In this document: piece after piece, positions 1 through 8,073 of the stretch
How the letters are laid out: each line of letters opens with the position of its first letter
How positions within the stretch are numbered: the first letter of the stretch is position 1
NCBI GenBank assembly: GCA_001770935.1
Contig: MESI01000009.1
Coordinates: forward strand, 47,413-111,412
From: Burkholderiales bacterium RIFCSPLOWO2_12_FULL_61_40
GTDB lineage: Bacteria; Pseudomonadota; Gammaproteobacteria; Burkholderiales; Burkholderiaceae_C
DNA: 64,000 bases
Direction: 5' to 3'
Translations under genes and position numbers: made by a program
The notes under the pieces: model-generated
Seen by the model: only the letters and a program-made list of their open reading frames with translations
Databases searched by the model: none
Told to the model about the DNA's origin: nothing

Positions 1-609
1 GATTTCCGCCGGGTAGGTGGCACCCACCACCAGGCCCAGCTGGCCGTTGAGGTTCCACGGACCTTGCGCCAGGGCGGCGATGTGTTCGTACAGGCGGGGC
101 TGGCCGGGCAGGTCCGCCAGGCGCTGCGGCTGGAAGTCATCCCCGCCGGGGTTGGAGGTGCGGCACAGCAAAAACGCGCCCTTGCCATGGTATTTCAGGT
201 AGGGCTGCACCGAGTCGAACCCCATGAAGGGCGAGAGCGTGACCGCGTCGGCCCCGTAGCGCTCAAACGCCTCCTTGGCGTACTGCTCGGCGGTGCTGCC
301 GATGTCGCCGCGTTTGGCATCCAGAATGATGGGCACCTGGGGCGCCGTGCGGCGCATGTGCTCCATCAGCCGCTCCAGCTGGTCTTCGGCGCGGTGGGCG
401 GCAAAGTAGGCGATTTGCGGCTTGAAGGCAATGACCAGGTCGGCCGTGGCATCCACGATGGCGGCGCAAAAGTCGTAAATCCGCGTAGCGTCGCCGCGCA
501 TGTGCAGCGGGAATTTGGCGGGTTCGGGGTCCAGCCCCACGCACAGGAGGGAAGCGTTTTTGCGCTCGGCGGCGCACAGCATGTCGAGGAATGTCAGGGG
601 CGTATTCAT
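1..609 (-). CDS. pyrF: Orotidine 5'-phosphate decarboxylase, C-terminus cut by the window edge
   Basis: Decarboxylates OMP to UMP, the last step of de novo pyrimidine synthesis, in the cytosol. The frame is open from the ATG at 609 to base 1, giving 203 residues with no stop; the family (long type, about 270 residues) would need roughly 70 more. The signature DAKRGD is visible at residues 97-102, supplying the catalytic Asp-Lys-Asp set, and the N-terminus has the substrate-site stretch VGLDPEP near residue 24. It lies four bases downstream of the uracil-DNA glycosylase stop, so it is probably the last visible gene of a tsaB-rimI-udg-pyrF transcript. Identification is firm; the C-terminus cannot be checked. 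Confidence 0.95.
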   Translation of the reverse strand, partial: MNTPLTFLDMLCAAERKNASLLCVGLDPEPAKFPLHMRGDATRIYDFCAAIVDATADLVIAFKPQIAYFAAHRAEDQLERLMEHMRRTAPQVPIILDAKRGDIGSTAEQYAKEAFERYGADAVTLSPFMGFDSVQPYLKYHGKGAFLLCRTSNPGGDDFQPQRLADLPGQPRLYEHIAALAQGPWNLNGQLGLVVGATYPAEI

Positions 610-613
610 GGGT

Positions 614-1513
614 TTATTGTAGGGAGGGCTCCAGGGTGGCCAGGGCCAGGCACAAATCGGCCCAGGCCTTGGCCTTGTCGGCACTGGCGCGCAGCAAAAC
701 TTTGGGGTGGTAGGTCACCACCACAGGAACGCCCTGGTAGTGGTACACCGTGCCGCGCAGCTTGCCCAGCGGCTGGCTGGCCAGGGCGGGCTGTGCGCCC
801 AGCAGCAGCTGGTTGGCAAAACGGCCCATGGCCAGAATGACCCTGGGTTGCACCAGGGCGATTTCGCGCTGCAGGTAGGCGGCGCACTGCGCCAGCTCTT
901 GCGCCTGCGGGATGCGGCCGTGCGGCGGGCGGCACTTCACCACATTGCTCAGGTAAGCCCCGGCGGCGCCCGACCCGTTGCGGCTGGCGCCCACGGCCTT
1001 GAGCATGTTGTCCAGCAGGATGCCCGGCTGGTCCACAAAGGGCTGGCCCAGGCGGTCTTCCGCTTCGTCAGGCGGATCGCCCACCACCATCCAGTCGGCT
1101 TGCACCACGGCCTCAGGCACCTGCAAGGTGGTGTTTTTGCGCCCGGCGCACAGACCACAGGCCTGGCACTGGGCGGCGGTGGCGGCCAGTTGGGGCCAGT
1201 CCATGGCGGACACGGCCTCCATGCCCGGCGCGGCGGCCTGCGCTGTGGGCAGTGCGGTGGCCGTTGGCGGTGCCACACGCGCCCGTGGCGCTGCAGATGC
1301 TGGGGGCAGGGGTGGCGGCGCACCGGTCGCACCGGGTGCGGCGGGCTGCGGCATACGGGGCGCAGCAGCGGGAGCTGGAGCGACCACTGCCAGCGGAACC
1401 GCCACCGGGGCTTCCAGCGCAGGCTCGGCGGCAAAGGCCGTGCCGGGCAGCCAGACGCGCACCCCCATCTCTTGCAGCATGGCGCGTTGGCGGTCGTCAA
1501 GTTCAAGGGCCAT
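614..1513 (-). CDS. Uracil-DNA glycosylase, family 4 (iron-sulfur type)
   Basis: Removes uracil from DNA as the first step of base excision repair. The 299 residues split into a Pro/Ala-rich, low-complexity first third (about 30-105), probably disordered, and a catalytic domain. Four cysteines fit the 4Fe-4S site of the family: C119 and C122 (CxxC), then C194 and C210 (spacing x15). The C-terminal motif YHP at 268-270 fits motif B. The usual first motif GEAPG reads GDPPD at about 145-149, followed by EDRLGQPFV, so the canonical Glu is Asp. About 75 bases separate it from the rimI stop, and pyrF follows after four bases. Family assignment is secure; the altered motif leaves substrate range open. 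Confidence 0.88.
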   Translation of the reverse strand: MALELDDRQRAMLQEMGVRVWLPGTAFAAEPALEAPVAVPLAVVAPAPAAAPRMPQPAAPGATGAPPPLPPASAAPRARVAPPTATALPTAQAAAPGMEAVSAMDWPQLAATAAQCQACGLCAGRKNTTLQVPEAVVQADWMVVGDPPDEAEDRLGQPFVDQPGILLDNMLKAVGASRNGSGAAGAYLSNVVKCRPPHGRIPQAQELAQCAAYLQREIALVQPRVILAMGRFANQLLLGAQPALASQPLGKLRGTVYHYQGVPVVVTYHPKVLLRASADKAKAWADLCLALATLEPSLQ

Positions 1514-1587
1514 TCAGGGTTTCATCTGGTCAGTTGGGGACAGAGCTGGCTCCGCTGTGGCGTCGCTGCGGTCTGTCCCACAAGGTT

Positions 1588-2055
1588 TTACAGTTTCAGG
1601 CTCATGACAATGGCGTCTTCGCGCTGGCCATCACCCGCCGGGTAGTATTGCTTGCGCAGCCCCATGCGGCGGTAGCCGTGGCGCTCGTACACCTGCAGGG
1701 CGCGCGCATTGCCGACCCGCACCTCCAGCCACAGCCACTGGGCGCCCTGCCCGCGCGCCCACAGGGTCAGCGCGTCCAGCATCACCTTGGCCCAGCCCTG
1801 GCCCTGGTGCTCGGGCGCCACGGTGATGTTGAGCAGGTGCACCTCGTCCACGCCCTTCATGGCCACGAAGTAGCCCAGCACCGTCTGGTGGGCCACCAGC
1901 ACCTGGGCCTGGTAGCCCGAATGCAGGGCGTCCAGAAAATTGGCCCGGTTCCAGGGGTGGGCGTAGGCGCGCTGCTCCACATGCAGCACCACGTCCAGCC
2001 AGGGCGCCAGCAGGGGTTCAAACTGCACTTCAACGGACTCGGTCAGGGACTGCAT
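1588..2055 (-). CDS. rimI: Ribosomal-protein-S18-alanine N-acetyltransferase RimI
   Basis: GNAT-fold acetyltransferase of 155 residues expected to acetylate the N-terminus of ribosomal protein S18. The acetyl-CoA loop is seen as APEHQGQGWAKVML, followed by LEVRVGNARALQVYERHGY, a typical RimI C-terminal half with the conserved Asn and Tyr. The start is the ATG at 2055, giving MQSLTESVEV; the open frame extends far upstream but that part is only antisense or shifted reading of tsaB. The gene begins four bases after the tsaB stop, which supports translational coupling and the familiar tsaB-rimI pairing. Confidence 0.92.
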   Translation of the reverse strand: MQSLTESVEVQFEPLLAPWLDVVLHVEQRAYAHPWNRANFLDALHSGYQAQVLVAHQTVLGYFVAMKGVDEVHLLNITVAPEHQGQGWAKVMLDALTLWARGQGAQWLWLEVRVGNARALQVYERHGYRRMGLRKQYYPAGDGQREDAIVMSLKL

Positions 2056-2059
2056 AGGC

Positions 2060-2836
2060 TTATCCCTGGCTGGAGTGCGCCAGTGCCGCCGCCAGGCCCT
2101 GGGCCTGGGCTTTTTCGGCCGTGCGCTCCAGCGTGGTTTTGGCGACCTTGTCGCGGATGTAGACCGGCAAGGCCTGTTCGGCGGGCACCGCCAGGCCCTG
2201 GGCCAGCAACTGGGGCGCCAGGCGCAACATGGCGAGTGCACTGGGCAAGGCGGCGATGCACTGCACCGCGCCCACGGCCGCCATCCCACCCGCCTGGACG
2301 CCCGCCAGCCGCTCGGCATACACCGTGAACACATTGCCCGCCCAGTACGTGCGCCCCACACGCGCAGGCAAGTCTTCCGGACGGAGCAGGCAGCTGCCTT
2401 GCAGCTCGGTCCATTGCGATCCTTCAAAGGCATAGGTGGCGGCGTACATTTCGTCCATGCGGGCGTCCAGCAAGGCGGTGACTTGCCCACTCGGCTGATC
2501 GGCCAAAGCCGCAAACCGCGCTTCTTCGGCCACCGCCAGCAAAGACGCCACCGGCAGCACCGGCACCCCAGCGCCAAAGGCCAGTCCCTGGGCCACCGCG
2601 CAGGCGGTGCGCAGCCCGGTGAACGAGCCCGGTCCGCTGCCGAAACAGATGGCGTCCAGCGCGCTCAAGGGCAGCTCGGCCTGCTGCATCAGTTCCAAAA
2701 TCGCGGCAATCAGCCCGGTGGAGGCCTGGGCGCCGCCCACGCCGCTGTGCTGCCAATGCTGCACCCGCCCATGGACCGTGCGGGCCACGGCAATGTGCAT
2801 CGCCTCGGTACTGGTATCAAACGCCAAAAGATTCAT
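2060..2836 (-). CDS. tsaB: tRNA threonylcarbamoyladenosine biosynthesis protein TsaB
   Basis: Partner of TsaD in making t6A37 on ANN-decoding tRNAs. The 258 residues open with the ASKHA-type start MNLLAFDTSTEAMHIAV and contain the conserved GSGPGSFTGLRT at about 65-77. The family is usually 220-240 residues, so the length is normal to slightly long. It heads the rimI-udg-pyrF run. The first enzyme of the same pathway (sua5, 5096-6148) is also in this window, so two t6A genes lie within 4 kb but in separate transcripts. Confidence 0.95.
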   Translation of the reverse strand: MNLLAFDTSTEAMHIAVARTVHGRVQHWQHSGVGGAQASTGLIAAILELMQQAELPLSALDAICFGSGPGSFTGLRTACAVAQGLAFGAGVPVLPVASLLAVAEEARFAALADQPSGQVTALLDARMDEMYAATYAFEGSQWTELQGSCLLRPEDLPARVGRTYWAGNVFTVYAERLAGVQAGGMAAVGAVQCIAALPSALAMLRLAPQLLAQGLAVPAEQALPVYIRDKVAKTTLERTAEKAQAQGLAAALAHSSQG

Positions 2837-2848
2837 ACATTCAAGCCA

Positions 2849-2905
2849 AATTAGCCTCTAGCCCCCGTAGATATTGCGTGAGCAGCTCCTATTTCAGGAG
2901 CAACC
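2849..2905 (+). repeat. Short Comamonadaceae-type repeat, copy 1 (at the end of the EamA remnant)
   Basis: About 55 bases with the family outline: GCCTCTAGCCC on the left, TGCGTGAGCAGCTCCT in the middle and AGGAGCAA on the right. The same outline appears at 6059, 25043 and 54358 in this orientation, at 34566, and inverted at 6672, 37147 and 40991. Read on the minus strand it supplies the last codons and the stop of the EamA remnant. Confidence 0.7.
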
Positions 2906-3096
2906 GTTGCCACTTTGCACACACCGAACACAATGCCGGCGGTCACCAGCGTCAGCCCGGCCACCACATTCCAGCCCAAAGGCTCACCCAGCACCAGCGC
3001 CGCGGCCAGGGCCGACAGGCCCGGCACCACGGCCGTGATCAGGCCCACGGTTTTGGGCGAGAAAGTGGGTTGCGCGATGGGGGCGGTGGAAGGCAT
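2851..3096 (-). pseudogene. EamA/DMT transporter remnant (last membrane helices only)
   Basis: About 81 residues in which VVPGLSALAAALVLGEPL and AGLTLVTAGIVFGV match the last two transmembrane helices and the conserved Pro-Gly-loop-Glu-Pro of EamA-family drug/metabolite exporters. A full transporter has about ten helices and 280-300 residues; nothing upstream of 3096 continues the fold, since the dacB start on the other strand follows within 60 bases. The final residues (VAPEIGAAHAISTGARG) are encoded by a short repeat. I read this as the 3' stump of a deleted transporter gene. It could still be translated as a small membrane peptide, but there is no good ribosome-binding site before the ATG at 3096. 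Confidence 0.7.
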
Positions 3097-3152
3097 GGGG
3101 TGATTATCGGGGTTGCCGCGCCCACGCACTCCGCTGCCCGGATAATCCATCC

Positions 3153-4631
3153 ATGCCCTTTCGTGTTTTATTGCTCGCCGCGCTGTGCGGCCTGTGCGCG
3201 CAGTCCCCAGCGCAAGCCCTCCCCCCCAAAGTCCACGCCGCACTGGCCCGCGCCAAGGTGCCCGCCGACGCCGTGGCCGTGCTGCTGGTGGACGCCCAGG
3301 GCCAGAGCGCGCCGCGCCTGAACCACCGCGCAGCCGTGCCCATGAACCCGGCCTCGGTGATGAAACTGGTGACCACCTACGCCGCGCTGGACCTGCTGGG
3401 CCCGGCCTATACCTGGCGCACCCCGGTCTACCTGGAGGGTGCGGTGCGCGAAGGCACGCTGTACGGCAACCTGTACATCCAGGGCCAGGGCGATCCCAAG
3501 CTGGTGCTGGAGCGCCTGTGGCTGCTGCTGCGCCGGGTGCAGGGCCTGGGCACCCACACCATCGCGGGGGATGTGGTGCTGGACCGCAGCGCCTTTGAGC
3601 TGCCCGAGACCAACCCCGCCAGCTTCGACGGCGAACCCCTGCGCCCCTACAACGCCAGCCCCGACGCCCTGTTGGTCAACTACAAGGCCGTGGTGATGAC
3701 CTTCAGCCCGGACCCGGCAACCGGCACCGCGCAAGTGCAGTTCGACCCGCCGCTGGCCGGTGTTCAGGTGCAGACCACGGTGCCGCTGCTGCCTGCTGCC
3801 GTTGGGGTGCTGGGCGGCTGTGGGGACTACCGGGGCGCGCTCAAGGCCGATTTTTCGGATGCCAATCACATCCAGTTTGCCGGCGGCTACCCGCTGGCCT
3901 GCGGGGAAAAAGTCTGGCCCGTGGCCTACGCCGACCCGCCCAGCTACGCCGTGCGCGCCGTGCAGGGCCTGTGGCTGTCCATGGGCGGCAAGCTCACCGG
4001 CAGCGTGCGCATGGGAACCGTGCCTGCCGCACTGGCCAGCGCCCAGCCCGCGTTTGAAGTCCGCTCCGCGCCGCTGGCCGAAATCATCCGCGACATCAAC
4101 AAGTACAGCAACAACGTGATGGCGCAGCAGCTGTTTCTGACGCTGGGGCGGGTAGCCCCCTTGGCCGACGCAGCACCTGGCGAGAACGGCACGGCCACCA
4201 TCCCACCGCAACTGCCCGGCAGTTTTGCCGCTGCGCGCGCCGTGGTGCAGCGCTGGTGGACGCAGCGCATCGGCCCCAACGATGCCCCCGTGCTGGACAA
4301 CGGCTCGGGCCTGTCGCGCCAGGCGCGCATCAGCGCCCAGGGCCTGGGGCGCCTGCTGCAAAGCGCCTACCTGTCGCCGCTGATGCCGGAGCTGATGGCC
4401 TCCCTGCCCATCACCGGCGTGGACGGCACGCTGCAACGCGCCAAGGCCCGCACCAGCGGCGGCGCCCACCTCAAAACCGGCAGCCTGAGCCATGTGGTGG
4501 CGGTGGCGGGCTATGTGCACGCCGCCAGCGGCAAGCGCTACGTGCTGGTCGCCCTGATCAACCATTCCAACGCCAACGCCGCCCGCCCCGCCATCGACGC
4601 CCTGGTCGACTGGGCAATCCAGGACCAATGA
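3153..4631 (+). CDS. dacB: D-alanyl-D-alanine carboxypeptidase/endopeptidase, PBP4 family
   Basis: Periplasmic low-molecular-weight class C penicillin-binding protein that trims peptidoglycan stem peptides and cross-links. The 492 residues begin with a signal peptide (FRVLLLAALCGLCAQSPAQA). All three active-site motifs are present: SVMK at 68-71 with the nucleophile S68 and K71, SNN at 319-321, and KTG at 441-443. The long insert between the first two motifs is typical of PBP4. Start ATG at 3153; the sequence GATAAT at 3141-3146 is an attractive -10 box but would leave almost no leader, so it is only a suggestion. The SemiSWEET gene follows after nine bases. Confidence 0.94.
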   Translation: MPFRVLLLAALCGLCAQSPAQALPPKVHAALARAKVPADAVAVLLVDAQGQSAPRLNHRAAVPMNPASVMKLVTTYAALDLLGPAYTWRTPVYLEGAVREGTLYGNLYIQGQGDPKLVLERLWLLLRRVQGLGTHTIAGDVVLDRSAFELPETNPASFDGEPLRPYNASPDALLVNYKAVVMTFSPDPATGTAQVQFDPPLAGVQVQTTVPLLPAAVGVLGGCGDYRGALKADFSDANHIQFAGGYPLACGEKVWPVAYADPPSYAVRAVQGLWLSMGGKLTGSVRMGTVPAALASAQPAFEVRSAPLAEIIRDINKYSNNVMAQQLFLTLGRVAPLADAAPGENGTATIPPQLPGSFAAARAVVQRWWTQRIGPNDAPVLDNGSGLSRQARISAQGLGRLLQSAYLSPLMPELMASLPITGVDGTLQRAKARTSGGAHLKTGSLSHVVAVAGYVHAASGKRYVLVALINHSNANAARPAIDALVDWAIQDQ

Positions 4632-4640
4632 AAACCTACC

Positions 4641-4895
4641 ATGCAAGCCTCTGACATCGTCGGCTCCCTCGCCGCCGCCCTCACCACCGTCAGTTTTATT
4701 CCGCAGGCGCTGCACACCTTCCAGACCAAGGACGTGAGCGGCATTTCGCTGGGCATGTACAGCACCTTCACCGTGGGGGTGAGCCTGTGGCTGGTCTACG
4801 GGGTGCTGCTGCAGGCCTGGCCCATCGTGATCGCCAACACCATCACCTTGTCGATGGCCAGTGCGATTCTGGCGATGAAGCTGCGTTACAAGTAA
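4641..4895 (+). CDS. SemiSWEET family sugar transporter (PQ-loop, MtN3)
   Basis: Short inner-membrane protein of 84 residues with three predicted transmembrane helices: about 5-24, 35-58 and 62-80. The PQ motif is visible as SFIPQALHTFQTKDVSGIS in the first loop, the hallmark of SemiSWEET half-transporters, which dimerise to move sugars by facilitated diffusion. It follows dacB closely on the same strand. The substrate cannot be deduced from the sequence. Confidence 0.88.
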   Translation: MQASDIVGSLAAALTTVSFIPQALHTFQTKDVSGISLGMYSTFTVGVSLWLVYGVLLQAWPIVIANTITLSMASAILAMKLRYK

Positions 4896-4939
4896 CTCCA
4901 AAACTGCCATGGGTTGGGGCAATGTGGTCTCTCGGGCAC

Positions 4940-5014
4940 GCCAGAAAGCGGAATCCGGGGGGCCTCATGCTGCCAAACGCGCAGAAATCGGCCCCCCGGA
5001 CTCCGCCTTCTGGC
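4940..5014. repeat. Long inverted repeat (25-base arms) between convergent genes
   Basis: Arms at 4940-4964 and 4990-5014 are complementary over 25 bases with two A/C mismatches when read as plus-strand RNA. Both mismatches become G-U pairs in minus-strand RNA, so the uninterrupted hairpin forms on the sua5 transcript side. The loop is 25 bases. No T-run follows either arm, so a classical intrinsic terminator is not supported. It lies between the convergent SemiSWEET gene and sua5. Confidence 0.8.
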
Positions 5015-5040
5015 TGTCGCTGCTGTATGCCTAAGTCTGG

Positions 5041-5073
5041 GTCCAGGTCCAGGTCCAGGTCCAGGTCCAGGTC
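5041..5073 (+). repeat. Hexanucleotide tandem array (GTCCAG)5
   Basis: Five perfect units of GTCCAG from 5041 to 5070, continuing with a partial unit, in the spacer downstream of sua5 and just beside the 25-base inverted repeat. No coding frame covers it. A simple-sequence tract of this kind is prone to length variation. Confidence 0.9.
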
Positions 5074-5095
5074 TATGCTATGTCTACGTGGCGGT

Positions 5096-6148
5096 TTATG
5101 CGGAGGCGCGTTGCAGCCGGTCGCGCACGCCGACCCATTCCATCGTGTCGGGTGGGATTTCCACCCAGATGAGTTTCACACCCAGGTCGTCCAGTTCGCG
5201 CAGCACGGCGAACAGTTCGTGGGCGGCGGCATCGGCCTGCGCGGGCATACGGCGCAGCACCAGCTGGCGGGAATTTGTTTTCAGCGCGCTGCGGGCATAG
5301 ACCGCAATGCCGGCCTTGCCGACATCAGCGCCCAGCAGGTCCAGCGCGGTTTGCAGGGCCTTGGCGTCCATCAGGCGCACCTTGGCGTTGGGCGCGTAGT
5401 GCGACTCCAGGGTGCCGGAGGCCCTTGGGGCAGTGCTGGCGTGCGCAGCCAGCTCATCTTTTGATAGCAATTTGCGGCCGCAGGCCGCTTCCACCTGGGC
5501 GCTGGTGATGGAGCCGGGGCGCAGCAGCACCGGGGCGCCCCGGGTGCAGTCGATGATGGTGGACTCGATGCCCAGCGTGCAGGGGCCGCCGTCCAGGATC
5601 AGCAGTTCGTCGCCCAGCTCACTTTGCACATGCGCCGCCGTGGTGGGGCTGACGCGGCCGAAGCGGTTGGCGCTGGGCGCTGCAACCCCCCAGACCTCGG
5701 GCTGGCCTGCGGGGGGCCGGCGCAAGGCCAACAGCACGGCCTGCGCGGCCGGGTGGGCGGGGCAGCGCAGGCCGATGGAGTCTTGCCCGCCCGCCGCCGC
5801 CGCCCCCACCCCGGCGCGCCGGGGCAGGATGAGGGTCAGGGGTCCGGGCCAGAAGGCCGACATGAGCTGCTGGGCGAAGGGCGGCACCTGGGCGCAAAAA
5901 TGCGCCACGCCCGACAGGCCGCCATCGAAGGCGGCCACATGCACGATCAGCGGGTGGTCCGCCGGGCGGCCCTTGGCGGCAAACACCTTTGCCACGGCCG
6001 TGCCGTTGTCGGCATCGGCCCCCAGGCCGTACACCGTTTCGGTTGGAAGGCCAATCAGGCCGCCAGCCCTGATGGTATCTGCGCAAGCAGCTATGGATTC
6101 AGGAGCAAAAGTAAAATCTTCGGCAGAGTTACAGGCGGGCAAAATCAT
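5096..6148 (-). CDS. sua5: L-threonylcarbamoyladenylate synthase, long Sua5 type
   Basis: Makes threonylcarbamoyl-AMP from threonine, bicarbonate and ATP, the first step of tRNA t6A synthesis. From the ATG at 6148 (MILPACNSAEDF) the protein has 350 residues: an N-terminal YrdC domain with the KxR-SxN type signatures (AKGRPADHPLIVH, and APSANRFGRVSPT) and a C-terminal Sua5 domain of about 120 residues, which TsaC proteins lack. A farther upstream ATG at 6208 would add 20 residues that overlap purK and look unrelated. The codons for residues 13-30 (FAPESIAACADTIRAGG) coincide with a copy of the short repeat family at 6059-6111, with no gap relative to the usual YrdC alignment. It begins ten bases after the purK stop. 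Confidence 0.93.
   Translation of the reverse strand: MILPACNSAEDFTFAPESIAACADTIRAGGLIGLPTETVYGLGADADNGTAVAKVFAAKGRPADHPLIVHVAAFDGGLSGVAHFCAQVPPFAQQLMSAFWPGPLTLILPRRAGVGAAAAGGQDSIGLRCPAHPAAQAVLLALRRPPAGQPEVWGVAAPSANRFGRVSPTTAAHVQSELGDELLILDGGPCTLGIESTIIDCTRGAPVLLRPGSITSAQVEAACGRKLLSKDELAAHASTAPRASGTLESHYAPNAKVRLMDAKALQTALDLLGADVGKAGIAVYARSALKTNSRQLVLRRMPAQADAAAHELFAVLRELDDLGVKLIWVEIPPDTMEWVGVRDRLQRASA
6059..6111 (+). repeat. Short repeat, copy 2 (in frame inside sua5)
   Basis: Same outline as copy 1: GCCGCCAGCCCTGATGG, then TCTGCGCAAGCAGCTATGG, then CAGGAGCAAAA. It is read on the minus strand as sua5 codons for FAPESIAACADTIRAGG, the same reading frame in which the EamA remnant reads copy 1 (VAPEIGAAHAISTGARG). 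Confidence 0.65.
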
Positions 6149-6158
6149 GGGTAAACCG

Positions 6159-7481
6159 TCAAAATGCCGCAATACCCAGCAGGCGCGCGGCCTCCAGGGC
6201 GGTGGCACGCACCTGCGCCACGGTGGCGCCCGTCACGGTCAGGTGGCCCATCTTGCGGCCCTTGCTGGCGCTGGCCTTGCCGTACAGGTGCAAATGCGCC
6301 CCCGGCAGCGCCAGGATCCGGTCCCACGGCGGCGTTGTTAAATGGGGGTCAGATTCCAATTTCCCTGCGGGGGTTTTCTCCGCATGGGTGTCGCCGCCCT
6401 GTATTGGCAACCGCCCCCCCTTGTTCCAGATGTCGCCCAGCAGGTTGAGCATGATGGCCGGGCTGTGTTGGCGCGGCTGGGTCAGGGGCAACTGCGCCAG
6501 GGTGCGCACCTGCAGCTCGAACTGCGATACATCACAGGCTTCCATGCTGTAGTGGCCGCTGTTGTGCGGGCGCGGCGCCATTTCGTTCACCACCAGACCA
6601 CCCAGGCCCTGGGCGGCGGACGCACTTTCGTCCAGCACAAAGAATTCGACGCACAAGACGCCCACGTAACGCAGGCCTTCTGCTATCGATTTCGCAGCTG
6701 CTACCGCACGTTCTGCAAGGGCTGCAGGCATATTTCCTTCATACACCTCGGTCACCGCCAGGATGCCGTCGCGGTGCAGGTTGCGCTGCACCGGCAGGTG
6801 CACACAGGTCCCATCCGCGCCGCGCGCCACGATCACCGACACCTCTTGCTGCAGGGGCAGCATTTTTTCCAGGACGCAGGCCACCTGGCTCAGGCCGTTC
6901 CAGGCGGTGGCCAGTTCCGCGCGCGTGGCCACGCGCATCTGGCCCTTGCCGTCGTAGCCCATGCGGGCGGTTTTGAGAATACCGGGCAGCAGGTCGTCGG
7001 AGATGTTTGCCAGCTGTTCGGCGGTTTCGATCAGCGCAAACGGGGCGCAGGGCACGCCGCAGGCCACAAAGTGCGCCTTCTCGCGCGAGCGGTCCTGCGC
7101 AATGGCCACCGCGTCGGCGCTGGGCGACACCGCTCGGCTGCCCGCCAGTTGGGCCAGCGCCTGCGCAGGCACATTCTCGAACTCCGTGGTCACCGCCGCG
7201 CACAGCTGCGCCAGTTGCGCCAGACCCGCCGGGTCGGTGTAGGCGGTCTGGATATGGTGGTGGCTGACCCGCCCGGCCGGGCTCTCGGCGTCGGGGTCCA
7301 GCACGGCGGTGAAATAGCCCATGCGCTGGGCCGCATGCACAAACATGCGGCCCAACTGGCCGCCGCCCATGACGCCCAGCGTCATTTCCTTGGTTTTGCC
7401 CAGCGTCATTTCCCTGGACTCGCTTGGCCCCAAGTCCGTGGATTCGCCCGGCGTCGCACCGGGCAACAGCACATCACTCAT
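6159..7481 (-). CDS. purK: 5-(carboxyamino)imidazole ribonucleotide synthase
   Basis: ATP-grasp enzyme converting AIR and bicarbonate to N5-CAIR in purine synthesis; the product feeds PurE, encoded just upstream. From 7481 there are 440 residues. The family start motif [12 protein letters not shown] comes only at residue 34, so the first 30 or so residues are an extension. The ATG at 7481 overlaps the purE stop as ATGA, which favours it by coupling. However, the stretch [14 protein letters not shown] shows a partial tandem duplication of the older-looking start, so an internal start at about 7409 or 7385 is possible. ATP-grasp motifs are intact, including [12 protein letters not shown] and [14 protein letters not shown] repeat copy lies in frame at 6672-6728. 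Confidence 0.93.
   Translation of the reverse strand: MSDVLLPGATPGESTDLGPSESREMTLGKTKEMTLGVMGGGQLGRMFVHAAQRMGYFTAVLDPDAESPAGRVSHHHIQTAYTDPAGLAQLAQLCAAVTTEFENVPAQALAQLAGSRAVSPSADAVAIAQDRSREKAHFVACGVPCAPFALIETAEQLANISDDLLPGILKTARMGYDGKGQMRVATRAELATAWNGLSQVACVLEKMLPLQQEVSVIVARGADGTCVHLPVQRNLHRDGILAVTEVYEGNMPAALAERAVAAAKSIAEGLRYVGVLCVEFFVLDESASAAQGLGGLVVNEMAPRPHNSGHYSMEACDVSQFELQVRTLAQLPLTQPRQHSPAIMLNLLGDIWNKGGRLPIQGGDTHAEKTPAGKLESDPHLTTPPWDRILALPGAHLHLYGKASASKGRKMGHLTVTGATVAQVRATALEAARLLGIAAF
6672..6728 (-). repeat. Short repeat, copy 3 (in frame inside purK, inverted)
   Basis: On the minus strand it reads CCTGCAGCCCTTGCAG, then GTGCGGTAGCAGCTGCG, then ATCGATAGCAG, matching the repeat outline. 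It encodes [19 protein letters not shown] of PurK. The fmt copy at 37147 uses the same orientation and frame ([11 protein letters not shown]). Confidence 0.6.
7374..7413 (-). repeat. Micro-duplication at the purK start
   Basis: The 16 bases GCCCAGCGTCATTTCC occur at 7374-7389 and again at 7398-7413, 24 bases apart. Each copy contains an ATG and its upstream GGAA on the minus strand, so the duplication produced two identical in-frame candidate starts (MTLGKTK and MTLGVMG). Confidence 0.85.
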
Positions 7482-7984
7482 GCCGACTCCAGGCCGGTCA
7501 CCGGCAGCACCATCTCGCGGGCCACCTGGGTTTGGTCTATTCGAAAAGCGTCGAGTTCGGCGCGCAGTTCGGGGTCGGTTCCCGCCAGCAGGGCCACGGC
7601 AAACAGCGCCGCATTGGCCGCACCCGCCGCGCCAATAGCGAAGGTGGCCACCGGGATGCCCTTGGGCATTTGCACAATGCTGTGCAGCGAGTCCACGCCA
7701 CTGAGGTGTTTGCTGGCCACCGGCACACCCAGCACCGGCACCGTGGTCTTGGCCGCCAGCATGCCCGGCAGGTGGGCGGCGCCCCCGGCACCGGCAATGA
7801 TGGCGCGCAGGCCCCGCCCGGCAGCGGATTCGGCGTAGGCGAACATGTCGTCAGGCATGCGGTGGGCCGAAACGACCCGGGCTTCAAAGCCGATGCCAAA
7901 CTGTTGGAGAACCTGGACCGCGTGTTGCATGGTGTCCCAGTCGGAGCTGGAACCCATCACCACACCAATAAGCACTTGCGTCAT
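7478..7984 (-). CDS. purE: 5-(carboxyamino)imidazole ribonucleotide mutase
   Basis: Class I PurE, 168 residues from the ATG at 7984 ([19 protein letters not shown]). Converts N5-CAIR to CAIR. The signatures GSSSDW, SAHRMPD and [11 protein letters not shown] are all visible, with the catalytic His in SAHR. A longer reading starting at 8026 would add 14 Pro-rich residues and is not favoured. Its stop overlaps the purK start by four bases (ATGA). The gene is divergent from the thioredoxin-like gene, with about 90 bases between them for two promoters. Confidence 0.95.
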   Translation of the reverse strand: MTQVLIGVVMGSSSDWDTMQHAVQVLQQFGIGFEARVVSAHRMPDDMFAYAESAAGRGLRAIIAGAGGAAHLPGMLAAKTTVPVLGVPVASKHLSGVDSLHSIVQMPKGIPVATFAIGAAGAANAALFAVALLAGTDPELRAELDAFRIDQTQVAREMVLPVTGLESA

Positions 7985-8073
7985 GACAAAGGGAGGGGGG
8001 TTGGGGGCTGGCAAAATCGCCTTCACTCGAATATTGGCTTGAATTTTACTTTTACACCCTGAGCTATCCCCAA

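Noticed and set aside
3168..4922. A 584-codon open frame antisense to dacB
   Set aside because: Composition rich in His, Gln and Gly is typical of antisense shadows; dacB has all three active-site motifs.
5440..5490. A further short-repeat copy in the C-terminal part of sua5
   Set aside because: Only GATAGCAATTTG resembles the right end of the family; the central GCGCAAGCAGC is missing.
7985..8026. A 14-residue N-terminal extension of purE
   Set aside because: Pro-rich, not found in the family; the ATG at 7984 gives the standard start.
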